Of a DNA stretch of 20,234 nucleotides, positions 5,907 to 14,249 are shown piece by piece. The position numbers and the translations under genes were made by a program. Every line of letters begins with the position of its first letter. Within the stretch, counting starts at the first letter, position 1. Source of the stretch: a candidate division WOR-1 bacterium RIFOXYB2_FULL_48_7 (GTDB lineage: Bacteria; Margulisbacteria; WOR-1; O2-12-FULL-45-9; XYB2-FULL-48-7); the NCBI GenBank assembly GCA_001771615.1, contig MEUF01000094.1:1-20234 (forward strand), in the 5' to 3' direction. The notes under the pieces are model-generated. The model searched no databases. It was not told where the DNA came from and worked only from the letters and a program-made list of their open reading frames with translations.

Positions 5907-8044
5907 TATTTCCCTGCCAGCAGGTTCGGAATGGCTTGAAAATATTGTTTCGAGAGTTGTTTGACCGGTTGGTCAAGCAATTTTTTCTTTCGGTTGTATA
6001 CCGTTAAGCGCTGGCCCGTGACTTTGCCGATAATGGCACAGGGGACCTTTAACAACATGGCCAAATCAGACAAGGAAAAAATATTATCCGGGTCGATGGT
6101 CAGTAATATCCTTGACTGAGTTTCTCCAAACAGGAGCGAAGCAGCAGAAATCTTTTCCGCCAAATGGACAACCCCACCCTTGTTCCCCAAAATACTGGCT
6201 TCGGCCAGCGCGACCGCCAGGCCCCCTTCAGCCAGATCGTGGGCCGATTTAACAATGCCTATCTTAATCGCTTCTAGACAGGCTTTTTGCACCCGGCTTT
6301 CCAGGTCAAGATCAATTTTAGGCAGGCCATCATCTTCTTGATTGGCGCCAAGTAAAATTATCAGGTCCCCATCTGCTTTGAAGGGGACAGTTGCTCGGCG
6401 TTCAATATCCTTGATGATCCCAACCATGCCGATAGTCGGGGTTGGATAAATTGCCCCCTTGGGACTTTCGTTATAAAAAGACACATTACCGGAGACAACC
6501 GGTAATTGAAAAAAACGGCAGGCATCGGCAATCCCCTCAACACACTGTTTGAATTGATAAAAGCGGTCCGGTTTTTCCGGATTGCCGAAGTTTAGGCAAT
6601 CGGTGACAGCCGCCGGTTCGGCCCCGGTCACGACCAGGTTTCTGGAAGCTTCCGCCACAGCAATCTGGGCTCCCACATAAGGGTCAAGAAAACAATAACG
6701 TCCATTACAATCAGTGGTAGCGGCAAGCCCCCACTTCTTCCCTCTCAAGCGTAGGACAGCGGCATCCCCACCCGGATAAACCACAGTATTGGTTTGCACC
6801 ATATGGTCATACTGTTCGTAGACGCTTTTTTTACTGGCAATATTTGGGTCAGATAAGAGCTCTAACAAGGTTTTGTTGTGATTTTTCGAGCCGGCATATT
6901 TGAATTTTGGATTTGGGATTTTTGATTTTTTGAAAGGCATGTCGTATATTGGCGCTTTGGCCAACTCTTCAGTCGGCGCATCACAGATTAATTTCCCCTG
7001 GCTCCTGATCAATACTTTTGGCTCGGCAATGACATAACCGATCACCACAGCTTCTAGCCCCCACTTATGGAAAATCTTCAGGATATTGTCTTCATCCCCC
7101 TTGGAGGTGCAAATCAGCATCCGCTCCTGGGATTCGCTCATCATGATCTCCCACGGTTCCATCCCCTCTTCGCGGACAGGGACCTTATCCAAATCGATCT
7201 CTACCCCTACTTCGCCGGCCGCCGCCATCTCCGAAGATGAACAGGTCAAGCCGGCCGCCCCCATATCTTTAATCCCGACTACTACCCCGGTTTTGAGTGA
7301 TTCCAGGGTCGCTTCGATCAGGCATTTTTCTGTAAACGGGTCCCCGACCTGGACAGTCGGCCGTTTTTCCAGCTCGCCAGCCTCAAATTCGGAGGAGGCC
7401 AGAATTGAACAACCGCCAATCCCGTCACGACCAGTCTTGGAACCGGCATAGATTATCGGGTTGCCAATCCCGCCGGCCCGGGCCCGGGCAATTTTTTCCC
7501 GCTCGCAAACACCAATACACATAACGTTAACCAGGCAATTACCAGCATAGGAATCATCAAAATAGATCTCCCCTCCCACCGTCGGTACGCCGACACAATT
7601 GCCATAAAACTGGATCCCATCAATCACCCCATTGAAAATATATTTGTTAAAGGCATTATTCAATTCGCCAAAGCGCAGGGAATCAAACAGGGCAATGGGA
7701 CGCGCCCCCGTGGTAAAAATATCACGAATTATCCCCCCCACCCCGGTCGCCGCCCCCTGTTTGGGCTCAACCTGGGAGGGATGGTTGTGCGATTCCATCT
7801 TAAAAATAATCGCCATATCGTCATAAACAAAGCCGCCGGCGTCTTCGCCAACCAGCGCTTCGTATTTGCCTTTTTGAGGGAACATTTTGAGGTATTTTCT
7901 GGACCGGGGGTAACCGCAGTGTTCTGACCATTCGACAGAAAACATGGCCAGTTCTGTCGGGGTCGGCTCGCGTTTAAGGATTGTCAAGATCCGCTGATAT
8001 TCTTCGTCTTTGAGGCCAAGCTCTTTGTAAGCGTTGCTCTTCAT
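5906..8044 (-). CDS. purL: Phosphoribosylformylglycinamidine synthase, large subunit
   Basis: A 712-residue small-type PurL. It catalyses ATP- and glutamine-derived-ammonia-dependent conversion of FGAR to FGAM, step four of de novo purine synthesis, with PurQ and PurS (neither in this window). Visible landmarks: the N-terminal EYQRILTILKREPTPTELAM and SVEWSEHCGYPRSRK; the nucleotide-binding ESHNHPSQVEPKQGAATGVGG; GIKDMGAAGLTCSSSEMA; VYPGGDAAVLRLRGKKWGLA at the start of the second half; and PVVSGNVSFYNES. Length is normal. The ATG at 8042-8044 has no Shine-Dalgarno; a strong promoter ends nine bases upstream, implying a leaderless transcript. The transglycosylase gene follows with a one-base overlap. 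Confidence 0.97.
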   Translation of the reverse strand: MKSNAYKELGLKDEEYQRILTILKREPTPTELAMFSVEWSEHCGYPRSRKYLKMFPQKGKYEALVGEDAGGFVYDDMAIIFKMESHNHPSQVEPKQGAATGVGGIIRDIFTTGARPIALFDSLRFGELNNAFNKYIFNGVIDGIQFYGNCVGVPTVGGEIYFDDSYAGNCLVNVMCIGVCEREKIARARAGGIGNPIIYAGSKTGRDGIGGCSILASSEFEAGELEKRPTVQVGDPFTEKCLIEATLESLKTGVVVGIKDMGAAGLTCSSSEMAAAGEVGVEIDLDKVPVREEGMEPWEIMMSESQERMLICTSKGDEDNILKIFHKWGLEAVVIGYVIAEPKVLIRSQGKLICDAPTEELAKAPIYDMPFKKSKIPNPKFKYAGSKNHNKTLLELLSDPNIASKKSVYEQYDHMVQTNTVVYPGGDAAVLRLRGKKWGLAATTDCNGRYCFLDPYVGAQIAVAEASRNLVVTGAEPAAVTDCLNFGNPEKPDRFYQFKQCVEGIADACRFFQLPVVSGNVSFYNESPKGAIYPTPTIGMVGIIKDIERRATVPFKADGDLIILLGANQEDDGLPKIDLDLESRVQKACLEAIKIGIVKSAHDLAEGGLAVALAEASILGNKGGVVHLAEKISAASLLFGETQSRILLTIDPDNIFSLSDLAMLLKVPCAIIGKVTGQRLTVYNRKKKLLDQPVKQLSKQYFQAIPNLLAGK

Positions 8045-8053
8045 TACAAAAGC

Positions 8054-8082
8054 ATTTTATCATTTCCCTGTATTATTGACAA
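8054..8082 (-). promoter_or_regulatory. purL promoter, close enough to imply a leaderless mRNA
   Basis: On the minus strand TTGTCA (5 of 6 to the -35 consensus), a 17-base spacer and TAAAAT (5 of 6 to the -10 consensus), preceded by TGA as an extended -10. Nine bases separate the -10 from the purL ATG, so initiation at the normal distance would leave only two or three bases of leader. The rest of 8045-8160 holds no clear pnp terminator. Confidence 0.65.
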
Positions 8083-8160
8083 ACTGCCTTGTTCAAGAAG
8101 AATAACAACACTTTGTTAAGGAGGCTCAACAATGAATATTTGAAGCTTGAGGTTTAAAGG

Positions 8161-10281
8161 TCAGATCGCCCGTTTTTTGTCTTCTTCGGTTACACCGGCC
8201 AAGGTCAGATTGATCCGTCCCATATCATCAATCTCAACCACTTTGACGATTACTTCGTCGCCGATATTGACAACATCTTCCACTTTGGCAACCCGGCGGT
8301 CGGCCAATTTAGAAATGTGTACCAAGCCGTCTTTCCCGCCAGGAATAGAGACAAATGCCCCAAAGGCCATAATCCGTTCAACATTCCCTTTGAAAACGTC
8401 TCCAACCTTTGGCTCCCAGGTAACCGCGTCGATCTCGGCTTTGGCCCGTTTGGCCGCTTCCGAATCAGCGGTAGTAATTAATACCGTACCATCATCTTCA
8501 ATATCAATCTGAACACCGGTCTCTTCGATAATTCGGCGGATATTTTTCCCACCCGGCCCGATAACCGCCCCGATCTTTTCTTTATCAATAGTAAAAGAGA
8601 TGACCCTGGGGGCATAAGGCGAAAGTTCGGCCCTAGGCTGGGCAATGACTGCCGCTATCTTATCAAGAATATAGTTTCGCCCTTCTTTGGCTTGTTCCAG
8701 GGCCCGTTGGACCAGGTCAAAGGACAGCCCTTTTATCTTGATATCTACTTGAATGGCAGTAATCCCTTTGCGGGTGCCGGTAACTTTAAAATCCATATCT
8801 CCCAGGTGGTCTTCCAACCCCTGGATGTCGGTAATGGTAACAAATTTATTCCCTTCCGAGATCAAGCCGACGGAAATCCCTGCCACCGGCGAATCAATTT
8901 TAACTCCGGCATCCATCAGGGCCAGTGTAGAGCCGCAGGTCGAAGCCATCGAGGTTGAACCGTTTGATCCCAGGACTTCAGAGACCAGGCGGATCGTATA
9001 GGGGAATTTATCTTCTGGAGGGATGACCGGCAACAAGGCTTTTTCAGCCAGGGCACCGTGACCAATTTCCCGCCGACCAGCACTGCGCAGCGGCCTGACT
9101 TCCCCAACCGAATAAGCGGGGAAGTTATAATGATGCATGTAGCGTTTACCGGTCTCTTCCAGGTCAAGCCCTTCCAAAATCTGCCCCTCGCCGGCCGAAC
9201 CGAGTGTCGCGATGGTCAGAACTTGGGTCTGGCCGCGGGAAAAAATAGCTGAACCATGGGTCCTGGGGAGGACGCCAATCTCACAGCCAATTTCCCGAAT
9301 ATCTTTTGGTCCCCGTCCGTCGATTCTTTTGCCGTGGTCCAAAACCATGCGGCGCATTACATCATATTCCAGCTCTTCAACGACTGTTTTAATATCGTTG
9401 GGATGTTTGCTGACAATTTCGGCAATGTCGGCCTGATTTTCGGCCGCTTTTTTAATTTCCTTAACCAGTTTGGCCAGGGTATCGGTCTGTTTGTTCTTGT
9501 CGGTAATGGCCAAAGCGGAAACAACTTTTTCTTTGGCCATTTTTTCAACAAACTTGTGGACTTTTTCATCAACCTGGTAAACCTCAACTTTGACTTTTGG
9601 CTTACCGACCTGCTTAACCAACTCTTCCTGCAGCGCAATCAACTGTTTGATAACCACATGGCCGGCCTTGATCGCTTCCATCATTTCGCTTTCGGTCACT
9701 TCGGCTGCCCCGGCTTCAATCATGGAAATTTCACTTTTGGTCCCGGCAATCACCAGGTCAAGGGCCGATTCCTTCATTTGTGCGGAGGTCGGCATTACAA
9801 TATATTGGTCATTTACCTTACCTACCCGGACACTGGCAATTGGCCCTTCAAAGGGGATATCAGAAATCGATAAAGCGGCAGAGGCGCCAATAATGCCTAA
9901 AACGTCAGGAATATTTTCTTGATCAACCGAGAGAGGGGTAACAACAATCTGAACATCATTGCGGAATCCTTCGGGGAACATCGGCCTGATCGGCCGGTCG
10001 ATCTTTCTGGAATTAAGGATGGCTTTCTCGCTGGGACGGCCTTCCCGTTTAAAAAATCCGCCCGGGATGCGGCCAGCGGCATACATTTTTTCTTCATAAT
10101 CTACCAAGAGGGGGAAGAAGTCTATCCCTTCGCGGGGGGTCTGTGCCATGGTCGCAGCAGCCAGGACAATGGTGTCTCCCAATCGAATTAGGACCGCCCC
10201 ACCCGCTTCACGGGCAACGCGCCCGGTTTCCAATGAAATTACACGGCCGTCACTTAAAGTTGTTTGTAAAGTTTTAATCAT
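8161..10281 (-). CDS. pnp: Polyribonucleotide nucleotidyltransferase (PNPase)
   Basis: A 706-residue phosphorolytic 3'-5' exoribonuclease, trimeric and a component of RNA degradosomes. Domain order is canonical: a first RNase PH domain from residue 5 (SLETGRVAREAGGAVLIRLGDT, then GRIPGGFFKREGRPSEKAIL); an all-helical linker around 215-310; the catalytic second RNase PH domain (GKRIDGRGPKDIRE, then FPAYSVGEVRPLRSAGRREIGHGALAEKAL in pieces, and GSNGSTSMASTCG). A KH domain (about 559-626, with VIGPGGKNIRRI) and an S1 domain (627-706, with GAFVSIPGGKDGLVHISKL) complete it. The ATG overlaps the rpsO stop by four bases, keeping the classical rpsO-pnp pair translationally coupled. Nothing is missing. 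Confidence 0.98.
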   Translation of the reverse strand: MIKTLQTTLSDGRVISLETGRVAREAGGAVLIRLGDTIVLAAATMAQTPREGIDFFPLLVDYEEKMYAAGRIPGGFFKREGRPSEKAILNSRKIDRPIRPMFPEGFRNDVQIVVTPLSVDQENIPDVLGIIGASAALSISDIPFEGPIASVRVGKVNDQYIVMPTSAQMKESALDLVIAGTKSEISMIEAGAAEVTESEMMEAIKAGHVVIKQLIALQEELVKQVGKPKVKVEVYQVDEKVHKFVEKMAKEKVVSALAITDKNKQTDTLAKLVKEIKKAAENQADIAEIVSKHPNDIKTVVEELEYDVMRRMVLDHGKRIDGRGPKDIREIGCEIGVLPRTHGSAIFSRGQTQVLTIATLGSAGEGQILEGLDLEETGKRYMHHYNFPAYSVGEVRPLRSAGRREIGHGALAEKALLPVIPPEDKFPYTIRLVSEVLGSNGSTSMASTCGSTLALMDAGVKIDSPVAGISVGLISEGNKFVTITDIQGLEDHLGDMDFKVTGTRKGITAIQVDIKIKGLSFDLVQRALEQAKEGRNYILDKIAAVIAQPRAELSPYAPRVISFTIDKEKIGAVIGPGGKNIRRIIEETGVQIDIEDDGTVLITTADSEAAKRAKAEIDAVTWEPKVGDVFKGNVERIMAFGAFVSIPGGKDGLVHISKLADRRVAKVEDVVNIGDEVIVKVVEIDDMGRINLTLAGVTEEDKKRAI

Positions 10282-10544
10282 CCGAGGTGTAGAGCAGCGG
10301 CAACGCCATTAAGACGCTTGGCATCTTCATTTCCGAGGTAGAGCATCAAGCGCTTACGTTGGCCAACCAGGATCAGGAGGCCGCGTCGGCTATGGTGATC
10401 GCTCTTATGCTTTTTTAAATGTTCGACCAACTGGTTAATCCGCTCGGTCAAAAGCGCTATTTGCACTTCCGGGGAGCCAGTATCTGAAGCATGAACCTTG
10501 AACTTGTCGATTACCCCTGCTTTTAATTCCTTTTTTAATACCAT
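10278..10544 (-). CDS. rpsO: Small ribosomal subunit protein uS15
   Basis: An 88-residue primary 16S rRNA-binding protein, normal length for S15. It shows the family signature: VIDKFKVHASDTGSPEVQIA, LTERINQLVEHLKKHKSDHHSRRGL and LVGQRKRLMLYL. The ATG at 10542-10544 has no Shine-Dalgarno, and a good promoter sits nine bases upstream within the ribF 3' end, so this gene and pnp downstream probably have their own, possibly leaderless, transcript. The short distance leaves no room for the 5' structural autoregulatory site known for S15 in other bacteria, unless transcripts from the ribF side are used. Confidence 0.98.
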   Translation of the reverse strand: MVLKKELKAGVIDKFKVHASDTGSPEVQIALLTERINQLVEHLKKHKSDHHSRRGLLILVGQRKRLMLYLGNEDAKRLNGVAAALHLG

Positions 10545-10547
10545 TAT

Positions 10548-11471
10548 TTATTGATTATACCACGCCGCCCTGGCCCGGGCAATATCCTTTTTTATCTGGG
10601 CGACCAGTTGTTTGGTATCAGAAAACTGTTTCTCTTCACGTAATCGCTTATAAAGGCCGACAGAGATCTTTTGCCCGCGCAGTTTTCCCTGAAAACCAAG
10701 AAGATGGACTTCAACCAATAATTCCCCGGCACCAAAGGTTGGACGGGAACCAATATTAACCACACATTTGCTGACCTGCCGACCATGATGGACATAGCCG
10801 ACATATACTCCCATGGCCGGGATCAATTTTCGTTTATCAATCGCCAGATTAGCGGTGGGAAAACCAAGTTGGCGCCCGCGCCCCTCTCCCTTGACCACCC
10901 GACCGGTCAGCCGGTATGGCCGCCCTAACATCTTGATTGCTTTGGCCAATTGCCCGGTGGCTAAAAAATCCCTGATTTTAGCGGATTTAGCAATTTCACC
11001 GCCAACCTTCACCGGGTTGACGACTTGAACAGAAAAACCGAATTCTTTGCCTAGCTGGCGCAATTCACTGATCCCAGCCAGGCGTCCTTGGCCAAAAGCA
11101 TAATCATAACCGACAAAAACTGCTTTAACTCCCAGCCGTTTGACCAGATAGCGCTCGACAAAATGCCTGTAGGCTAATTTCTGGATCTGCGGGGAGAAAC
11201 CTAAAACCAGCACGGCATCTACCCCCAACGAGGCAAAGAGCTCTTCACGTTCACTTAAAGTGGTCAGCAGCCTTAATCCACGTTCAGGGGCGACAATTTC
11301 TTGCGGGTGGGGATCAAAAGTAATTACCGCCGCGTGGGTGCCTAATTTTTGGGCGGCTTTGATCGCCGCCTTGATTACCTGCTGATGGCCAAGATGGACC
11401 CCGTCAAAAGTCCCAAGAGCCACAACCGGCTGCCGCAGCTTTCCCTGCTTTGGGTGGCGGATAACCCTCAC
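10548..11471 (-). CDS. ribF: Bifunctional riboflavin kinase/FAD synthetase
   Basis: A 307-residue enzyme that phosphorylates riboflavin to FMN and adenylates FMN to FAD. The N-terminal FAD synthetase domain begins with VVALGTFDGVHLGHQQVI (about residues 16-33, containing the nucleotidyltransferase HxGH motif) and includes TFDPHPQEIVAP. The C-terminal riboflavin kinase domain starts near residue 185 with GRVVKGEGRGRQLGFPTANL and VGYVHHGRQVSKCVVNIGSRPTFG. Start is GTG (11469-11471), overlapping the amj stop by four bases (GTGA). The ribF-rpsO-pnp order is a common bacterial arrangement. Its last codons hold the rpsO promoter. Confidence 0.97.
   Translation of the reverse strand: MRVIRHPKQGKLRQPVVALGTFDGVHLGHQQVIKAAIKAAQKLGTHAAVITFDPHPQEIVAPERGLRLLTTLSEREELFASLGVDAVLVLGFSPQIQKLAYRHFVERYLVKRLGVKAVFVGYDYAFGQGRLAGISELRQLGKEFGFSVQVVNPVKVGGEIAKSAKIRDFLATGQLAKAIKMLGRPYRLTGRVVKGEGRGRQLGFPTANLAIDKRKLIPAMGVYVGYVHHGRQVSKCVVNIGSRPTFGAGELLVEVHLLGFQGKLRGQKISVGLYKRLREEKQFSDTKQLVAQIKKDIARARAAWYNQ
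10554..10582 (-). promoter_or_regulatory. rpsO promoter inside the end of ribF
   Basis: Minus strand: TTGCCC, a 17-base spacer and a perfect TATAAT, preceded by TGG as an extended -10. The -10 lies in the last codons of ribF. Nine bases separate it from the rpsO ATG, so the expected start of transcription is two or three bases before the start codon. The arrangement copies that seen at purL. Confidence 0.65.
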
Positions 11472-12286
11472 TGGCCGAACATGCCCTTTACCCAGAGGGT
11501 GGCGGTTTGAATATATTGGGCCGCCGGCAGGAAAAGTAATTGTGAAAGAATCAAGGTGCCAAAAACCCTGCCCATGATGATATAAAAAACCATCGCCCGG
11601 ACATCGGCTTCCGGGCGTTTCCCCCTAATAGCCTGGTCGGTGATGTAAGCGCAAGTCGGATCAACCAAGGTAACCAGCAGGATTGTCGCAATTCCGTTGA
11701 CAATTGCCGACAGTTGGGTAGCGGTGATGCGAAATTCAGGGACCAGCGCCCCGGCAAAGAGCGAAGAGAGAACGCCAATGGCATAGATGGAAACCACAAC
11801 CAGGTTAGTCCATAAAAAGCCCTGCGGCATTCCCTTGAGCGACAGATTGGATAGTGATTCTCGGGTTGGCAGGCGAAAGATACGTAAAATAGCCAGGGAA
11901 TTTCTTGGCTTGAAGGCGGCGGCAATCAAACGGGGGACGGAACCAACTTTTTCAAAACGAAATATCGCTTTCGTGAACAGGGCGACAAAAAATGGAGTAC
12001 AAATCGCTCCGCAGAGGTTGCCGATAAAAGCGGCCAGGATCACCAGGCGAAAGCTGTCAATCAAACCCTGCGGATTGCCTGTCAAAATAGCCTGGTCAAC
12101 CATCCCTCCCAGAAAAGGGGCTTGCAACATGTTGGAGGTTCTGGTGATCAACAAGGTAGCATTAACAAAAGAGAGGGAAGTGGCTATCTGTTTAGTGCGC
12201 AGTCCGGCCAGCCGCAGGGACGAAGCCGCCGTTTCAGTAAAATGAATGATCCCAGTCAGAATACAAATGATCAGCAATGGGTTCAT
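11468..12286 (-). CDS. amj: Amj-type lipid II flippase (DUF2837 family)
   Basis: A 272-residue polytopic membrane protein. The N-terminal half has the sequence style of Bacillus subtilis Amj (YdaH): IHFTETAASSLRLAGLRTKQ, then LLITRTSNMLQAPFLGGMVD. Hydrophobic helices lie at about residues 2-15, 36-58, 80-108, 158-180, 190-212 and 228-255. In B. subtilis Amj is an alternative lipid II flippase that can replace MurJ, moving the peptidoglycan precursor across the membrane; whether it is the main flippase here is unknown, as no murJ is in the window. The ATG (12284-12286) lies two bases after the queC stop, has no Shine-Dalgarno, and a TATAAT (12293-12298) ends six bases before it. Recognition is from memory of the family. 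Confidence 0.85.
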   Translation of the reverse strand: MNPLLIICILTGIIHFTETAASSLRLAGLRTKQIATSLSFVNATLLITRTSNMLQAPFLGGMVDQAILTGNPQGLIDSFRLVILAAFIGNLCGAICTPFFVALFTKAIFRFEKVGSVPRLIAAAFKPRNSLAILRIFRLPTRESLSNLSLKGMPQGFLWTNLVVVSIYAIGVLSSLFAGALVPEFRITATQLSAIVNGIATILLVTLVDPTCAYITDQAIRGKRPEADVRAMVFYIIMGRVFGTLILSQLLFLPAAQYIQTATLWVKGMFGQ

Positions 12287-12288
12287 AG

Positions 12289-12921
12289 CTACATTATAGC
12301 GGAAAAACCCATATTCCGCAGGCGGCAGCTTTCACAAACGCCGCAGGGTTTTTTCCCTCCAGCATAGCAAGACCAGGTTTCTTCCAACGGGGCGCCAAGC
12401 TTTCGACCAAGTTTAATGATTTGGGTTTTCGTCAGCTTGATTAGTGGAGTAATTATCTTAATTTTATTAGACTTCAGCCCCTGTTTAATTACTTTTTCAT
12501 AAGCTCGATAATAAGTCGGCCGGCAATCGGGATAACCGCTAAAATCAACCGCGTTAGCCCCGATAAAAATGGCTTCGGCCCCAACAGCTTCGGCAAATGA
12601 TAGAGCAAAACTCAAAAAGATCGTGTTTCTGGCCGGAACGTATGTAGCAGGGATTTTTTTCCCGATTTTTTTGTGGCTGGTAATCGGTAAGCGGGAATTT
12701 GGATCAAGCAGCGCGCTCCCCTTCCACGGCAGATTAATTTTCAGCAGGTGGTAAGGCACTTTAACACGCCGCGCCACCGCCACTGCATGACGTATTTCCC
12801 GCCGATGCCGCTGGCCATAATCAAAGATTAAGGCCCGGCAGTCATAGCCCTTGTCGATGGCGTAATACAGGGTTGTAGTAGAATCAAGCCCGCCGGAAAG
12901 AAGGACAATCGCTTGCGGCAT
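12289..12921 (-). CDS. queC: 7-cyano-7-deazaguanine synthase
   Basis: A 210-residue enzyme that converts 7-carboxy-7-deazaguanine to preQ0 with ATP and ammonia, in the queuosine pathway. The PP-loop LLSGGLDSTT is at residues 7-16, with FDYGQRHRREI at 33-43 and PARNTIFLSFALSFAE at 96-111. The zinc site is formed by Cys185, Cys193, Cys196 and Cys199 (SCYAGGKKPCGVCESC). Length is slightly short but all core motifs are present. The ATG overlaps the purA stop by one base (TAATG) with no ribosome site of its own, so translation is probably coupled to purA. No queD, queE or queF is in the window. Confidence 0.97.
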   Translation of the reverse strand: MPQAIVLLSGGLDSTTTLYYAIDKGYDCRALIFDYGQRHRREIRHAVAVARRVKVPYHLLKINLPWKGSALLDPNSRLPITSHKKIGKKIPATYVPARNTIFLSFALSFAEAVGAEAIFIGANAVDFSGYPDCRPTYYRAYEKVIKQGLKSNKIKIITPLIKLTKTQIIKLGRKLGAPLEETWSCYAGGKKPCGVCESCRLRNMGFSAIM

Positions 12922-14201
12922 TAAATAAGCTTAATAATCTGCCCGCGTTCGGCGCCGACAGAGATTAAAGCAATTTTGGCTTCAGCCAATTCGGCCAATC
13001 GTTCTAAATACTTTTTAGTATTTACGGGCAGGTCCTGATATTTTGTGACCTTAGAGAGGTCTTCGTTCCAGCCGGGCCACTCTTCATAGATCGGCCGGCA
13101 TTTGGCCAGGCGATATATGTCGGTTGGGAAATCAGTAATCGTTTTCCCTTCATATTCATAGGCAGTGCAGACCATTATCTTTTCCAACTGACTTAAGACA
13201 TCAATTTTAGTGATGGCCAACTGGGTAATCCCGTTGATCTTGGAAGCATGCTTCATGACAACTCCGTCAAACCAGCCGCAACGCCGTGGCCGGCCGGTAG
13301 TCGCCCCATATTCGTGCCCCTTTTCGCGTAGTTGGTCACCCATCCCGCCAATTATCTCGGTCGGGAAAGGCCCGCCACCTACCCGGGTCACATAGGCTTT
13401 GACCACGCCTATCACTTCATCGATTTCCTGCGGACCGATGCCGGCCCCAGAGCAAGCACCTCCGGCGATTGGGCTGGAAGAGGTAACGTATGGATAGGTC
13501 CCGTGGTCAACGTCAAGCATTGTCCCTTGGGCCCCTTCCATTAAGATCCGTTTATTCTGGTTCACCGCCTGATTGATCAAGGCGGTCGATTCATCTACCA
13601 CTAAATGTTTAAACTCATTGAACATTTTGGTGTAATCAGCAATCAGCTGGTCAATATCATAATTAACCGGATAGTTATAAAAATTATTGAGCTGGAAGGA
13701 CTTTTCCAGGATATTCCAGGCCAGCCGTTGCCGTAATAATTCTGTATTTCCCAGATCACCAATTCTAATTCCCCGCCGATTGAATTTATCTACATAACAG
13801 GGGCCAATCCCACGATTGGTTGTCCCGATGCGGCCAGCTTCATTTTTTTGTTCCTGGGCAGCATCCAGGTCACGATGATACGGGAAAATAACATGGGCTT
13901 GGGCAGAAATACGTAAGTTATCAAGGGCAAAACCACGCTGTTTTAATGAATTGATCTCTTGCAGTAAAACCGCCGGGTCAACCACCACCCCGTTGCCAAT
14001 GACACAAACAACATTAGGGTAAAATACACCCGAAGGGATCAAATGGAGCTTAAATGTTTCGTCCTTGATGACAACAGTATGGCCAGCGTTGTTCCCACCC
14101 TGATAACGGACAATCATATCCATGTCACGGGCTAACAAATCGGTAATTTTCCCCTTCCCTTCATCCCCCCACTGCGTGCCGATAATAACTGTAACTGTCA
14201 A
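12921..14201 (-). CDS. purA: Adenylosuccinate synthetase
   Basis: A 426-residue enzyme that joins IMP and aspartate using GTP, the first committed step to AMP. The N-terminus TVTVIIGTQWGDEGKGK (P-loop-like, with catalytic Asp13) and NNAGHTVV (catalytic His41) are canonical, as are GTTNRGIGPCY, EGAQGTMLDVDHGTYPYVTSS and TTGRPRRCGW. I choose the TTG start at 14199-14201: it gives the family length, is preceded by GAGGAGG at 6 bases, and an upstream ATG at 14279 would add 26 residues across an intrinsic terminator. The terminator's T-run ends about ten bases before the start codon's ribosome site, so any purA mRNA from further upstream must read through it. Confidence 0.95.
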   Translation of the reverse strand: MTVTVIIGTQWGDEGKGKITDLLARDMDMIVRYQGGNNAGHTVVIKDETFKLHLIPSGVFYPNVVCVIGNGVVVDPAVLLQEINSLKQRGFALDNLRISAQAHVIFPYHRDLDAAQEQKNEAGRIGTTNRGIGPCYVDKFNRRGIRIGDLGNTELLRQRLAWNILEKSFQLNNFYNYPVNYDIDQLIADYTKMFNEFKHLVVDESTALINQAVNQNKRILMEGAQGTMLDVDHGTYPYVTSSSPIAGGACSGAGIGPQEIDEVIGVVKAYVTRVGGGPFPTEIIGGMGDQLREKGHEYGATTGRPRRCGWFDGVVMKHASKINGITQLAITKIDVLSQLEKIMVCTAYEYEGKTITDFPTDIYRLAKCRPIYEEWPGWNEDLSKVTKYQDLPVNTKKYLERLAELAEAKIALISVGAERGQIIKLI

Positions 14202-14218
14202 TTTAGTCCTCCTCACCC

Positions 14219-14249
14219 AAAAAAAAACCTGCCGGCTTAGCCGAGCAGG
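14219..14249 (-). terminator. Rho-independent terminator directly ahead of the purA ribosome site
   Basis: Minus strand: CCTGCTCGGC, a 3-base loop and GCCGGCAGG form a GC-rich stem (one unpaired base) followed by nine T residues. It lies 60 bases after the stop of the transglycosylase-like gene, so it can end that operon, and its T-run touches the region of the purA Shine-Dalgarno. A smaller hairpin (GGATT/AATCC, 14249-14263) abuts it. A TATAAT at 14279-14284 without a good -35 lies upstream. Confidence 0.8.

Noticed and set aside
8076..8106. TTGACA on the plus strand as a confirmed promoter
   Set aside because: It is the mirror of the purL -35 (TTGTCA on the other strand) and has no good -10 at 16-18 bases; kept only as part of a low-interest finding.
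9256..9873. A 205-residue open frame on the plus strand within pnp
   Set aside because: It is the antisense of a fully conserved pnp region, is Phe/Asn-rich as expected for a shadow frame, and has no ribosome site or recognisable motif.
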